Shown piece after piece: positions 63,844-64,000 of a stretch of 64,000 nucleotides of DNA. The translations under genes and the position numbers were made by a program. The notes under the pieces are model-generated. The model was not told where the DNA came from, did no database searches, and saw nothing but the letters and a program-made list of their open reading frames with translations. Position 1 is the stretch's first letter; every line of letters begins with the position of its first letter. Source of the stretch: Candidatus Parcubacteria bacterium (GTDB lineage Bacteria; Patescibacteriota; Saccharimonadia; Saccharimonadales; UBA4665); the NCBI GenBank assembly GCA_023434325.1, contig JAEYSX010000003.1, positions 248,001 to 312,000 on the forward strand, read 5' to 3'.

Positions 63844-64000
63844 ATGACAGACAAAAAGGGCGACGCTAAAAAGCCGGCAACTCGCAAGCCGGCTGGAGGC
63901 GTGTTCGATGTGAGCCGCCCCGGCAAGACGCCGGCTCATCCGACCTCTCGCCCGGTGATCATAGGTCACAAATCTTCGGCTGCCGCAGCGCAGGCAGCGG
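63844..64000 (+). CDS. N-terminal part of an unknown protein (cut by right edge)
   Basis: 52 codons visible: Lys/Ala/Pro-rich (MTDKKGDAKKPATRKPAGGV, FDVSRPGKTPAHPTSRPVII), then Ala-rich. Two bases after the tpiA stop, so in the same operon. The composition resembles the cytoplasmic tail of membrane proteins with disordered N-termini; family cannot be told. Confidence 0.55.
   Translation, partial: MTDKKGDAKKPATRKPAGGVFDVSRPGKTPAHPTSRPVIIGHKSSAAAAQAA

Overview
The window looks like one chromosomal contig from a Patescibacteria/CPR bacterium, most likely Candidatus Saccharibacteria (TM7). This is inferred from gene content (glycolytic and peptidoglycan genes, HTH-DUF3467 and TrmB-like regulators, a replication-relaxation protein beside a TraD-like ATPase, LPXTG surface proteins), compact spacing and the standard genetic code. 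I could not run a similarity search, so family names rest on motifs read from the translations.

Layout. 1-25.6 kb is housekeeping: murB (cut by the left edge), gpmA/eno, a cytidylate kinase-like gene, folP-folC, pgi, folD-murI against murD, tRNA-Arg(CCG), tRNA-Arg(TCG) and tRNA-Lys(CTT). Among these sit accessory genes: a membrane-anchored GH10 xylanase, an HD protein resembling class I cyclic-nucleotide phosphodiesterases, an OmpA-like surface protein, a NUDIX hydrolase, a frameshifted gene and a HAD-hydrolase remnant. 24.8-30.3 kb is a signalling block: two single-domain receivers, then a promoter and leader with an intrinsic terminator, an acyltransferase-E1(ThiF) fusion protein, and a 7TM-GAF histidine kinase. 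30.4-33.2 kb carries two paralogous LPXTG-anchored surface proteins.

34.2-about 52 kb is an integrated element whose large serine recombinase gene ends inside tRNA-Glu. It carries a 44-aa gene, a replication-relaxation protein, a probable Kiwa pair (KwaA/KwaB), a TraD/VirD4-like ATPase, a KAP NTPase, an XRE repressor, two unrecognised genes, a complete type I restriction-modification operon with a DUF4145 protein, and a second serine recombinase. Palindromes of the form TTAC-N5-GTAA lie in front of the repressor, the gene divergent from it and the recombinase operon, suggesting one control circuit for the element.

52.8-64 kb returns to chromosomal style: an Ldh_2-type dehydrogenase with a YCII protein, a tail-fibre-like protein with a 913-aa Asp-box propeller, a glycine-zipper protein, a roughly 900-bp stretch holding a 57-aa Cys-rich ORF and two structured RNA candidates, a secreted HNH nuclease, and pyk, pgk and tpiA. 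Chromosomal genes repeatedly show a TANNNT hexamer 6-7 nt before the start codon, which implies leaderless mRNAs. Many genes in the element instead have Shine-Dalgarno sequences.
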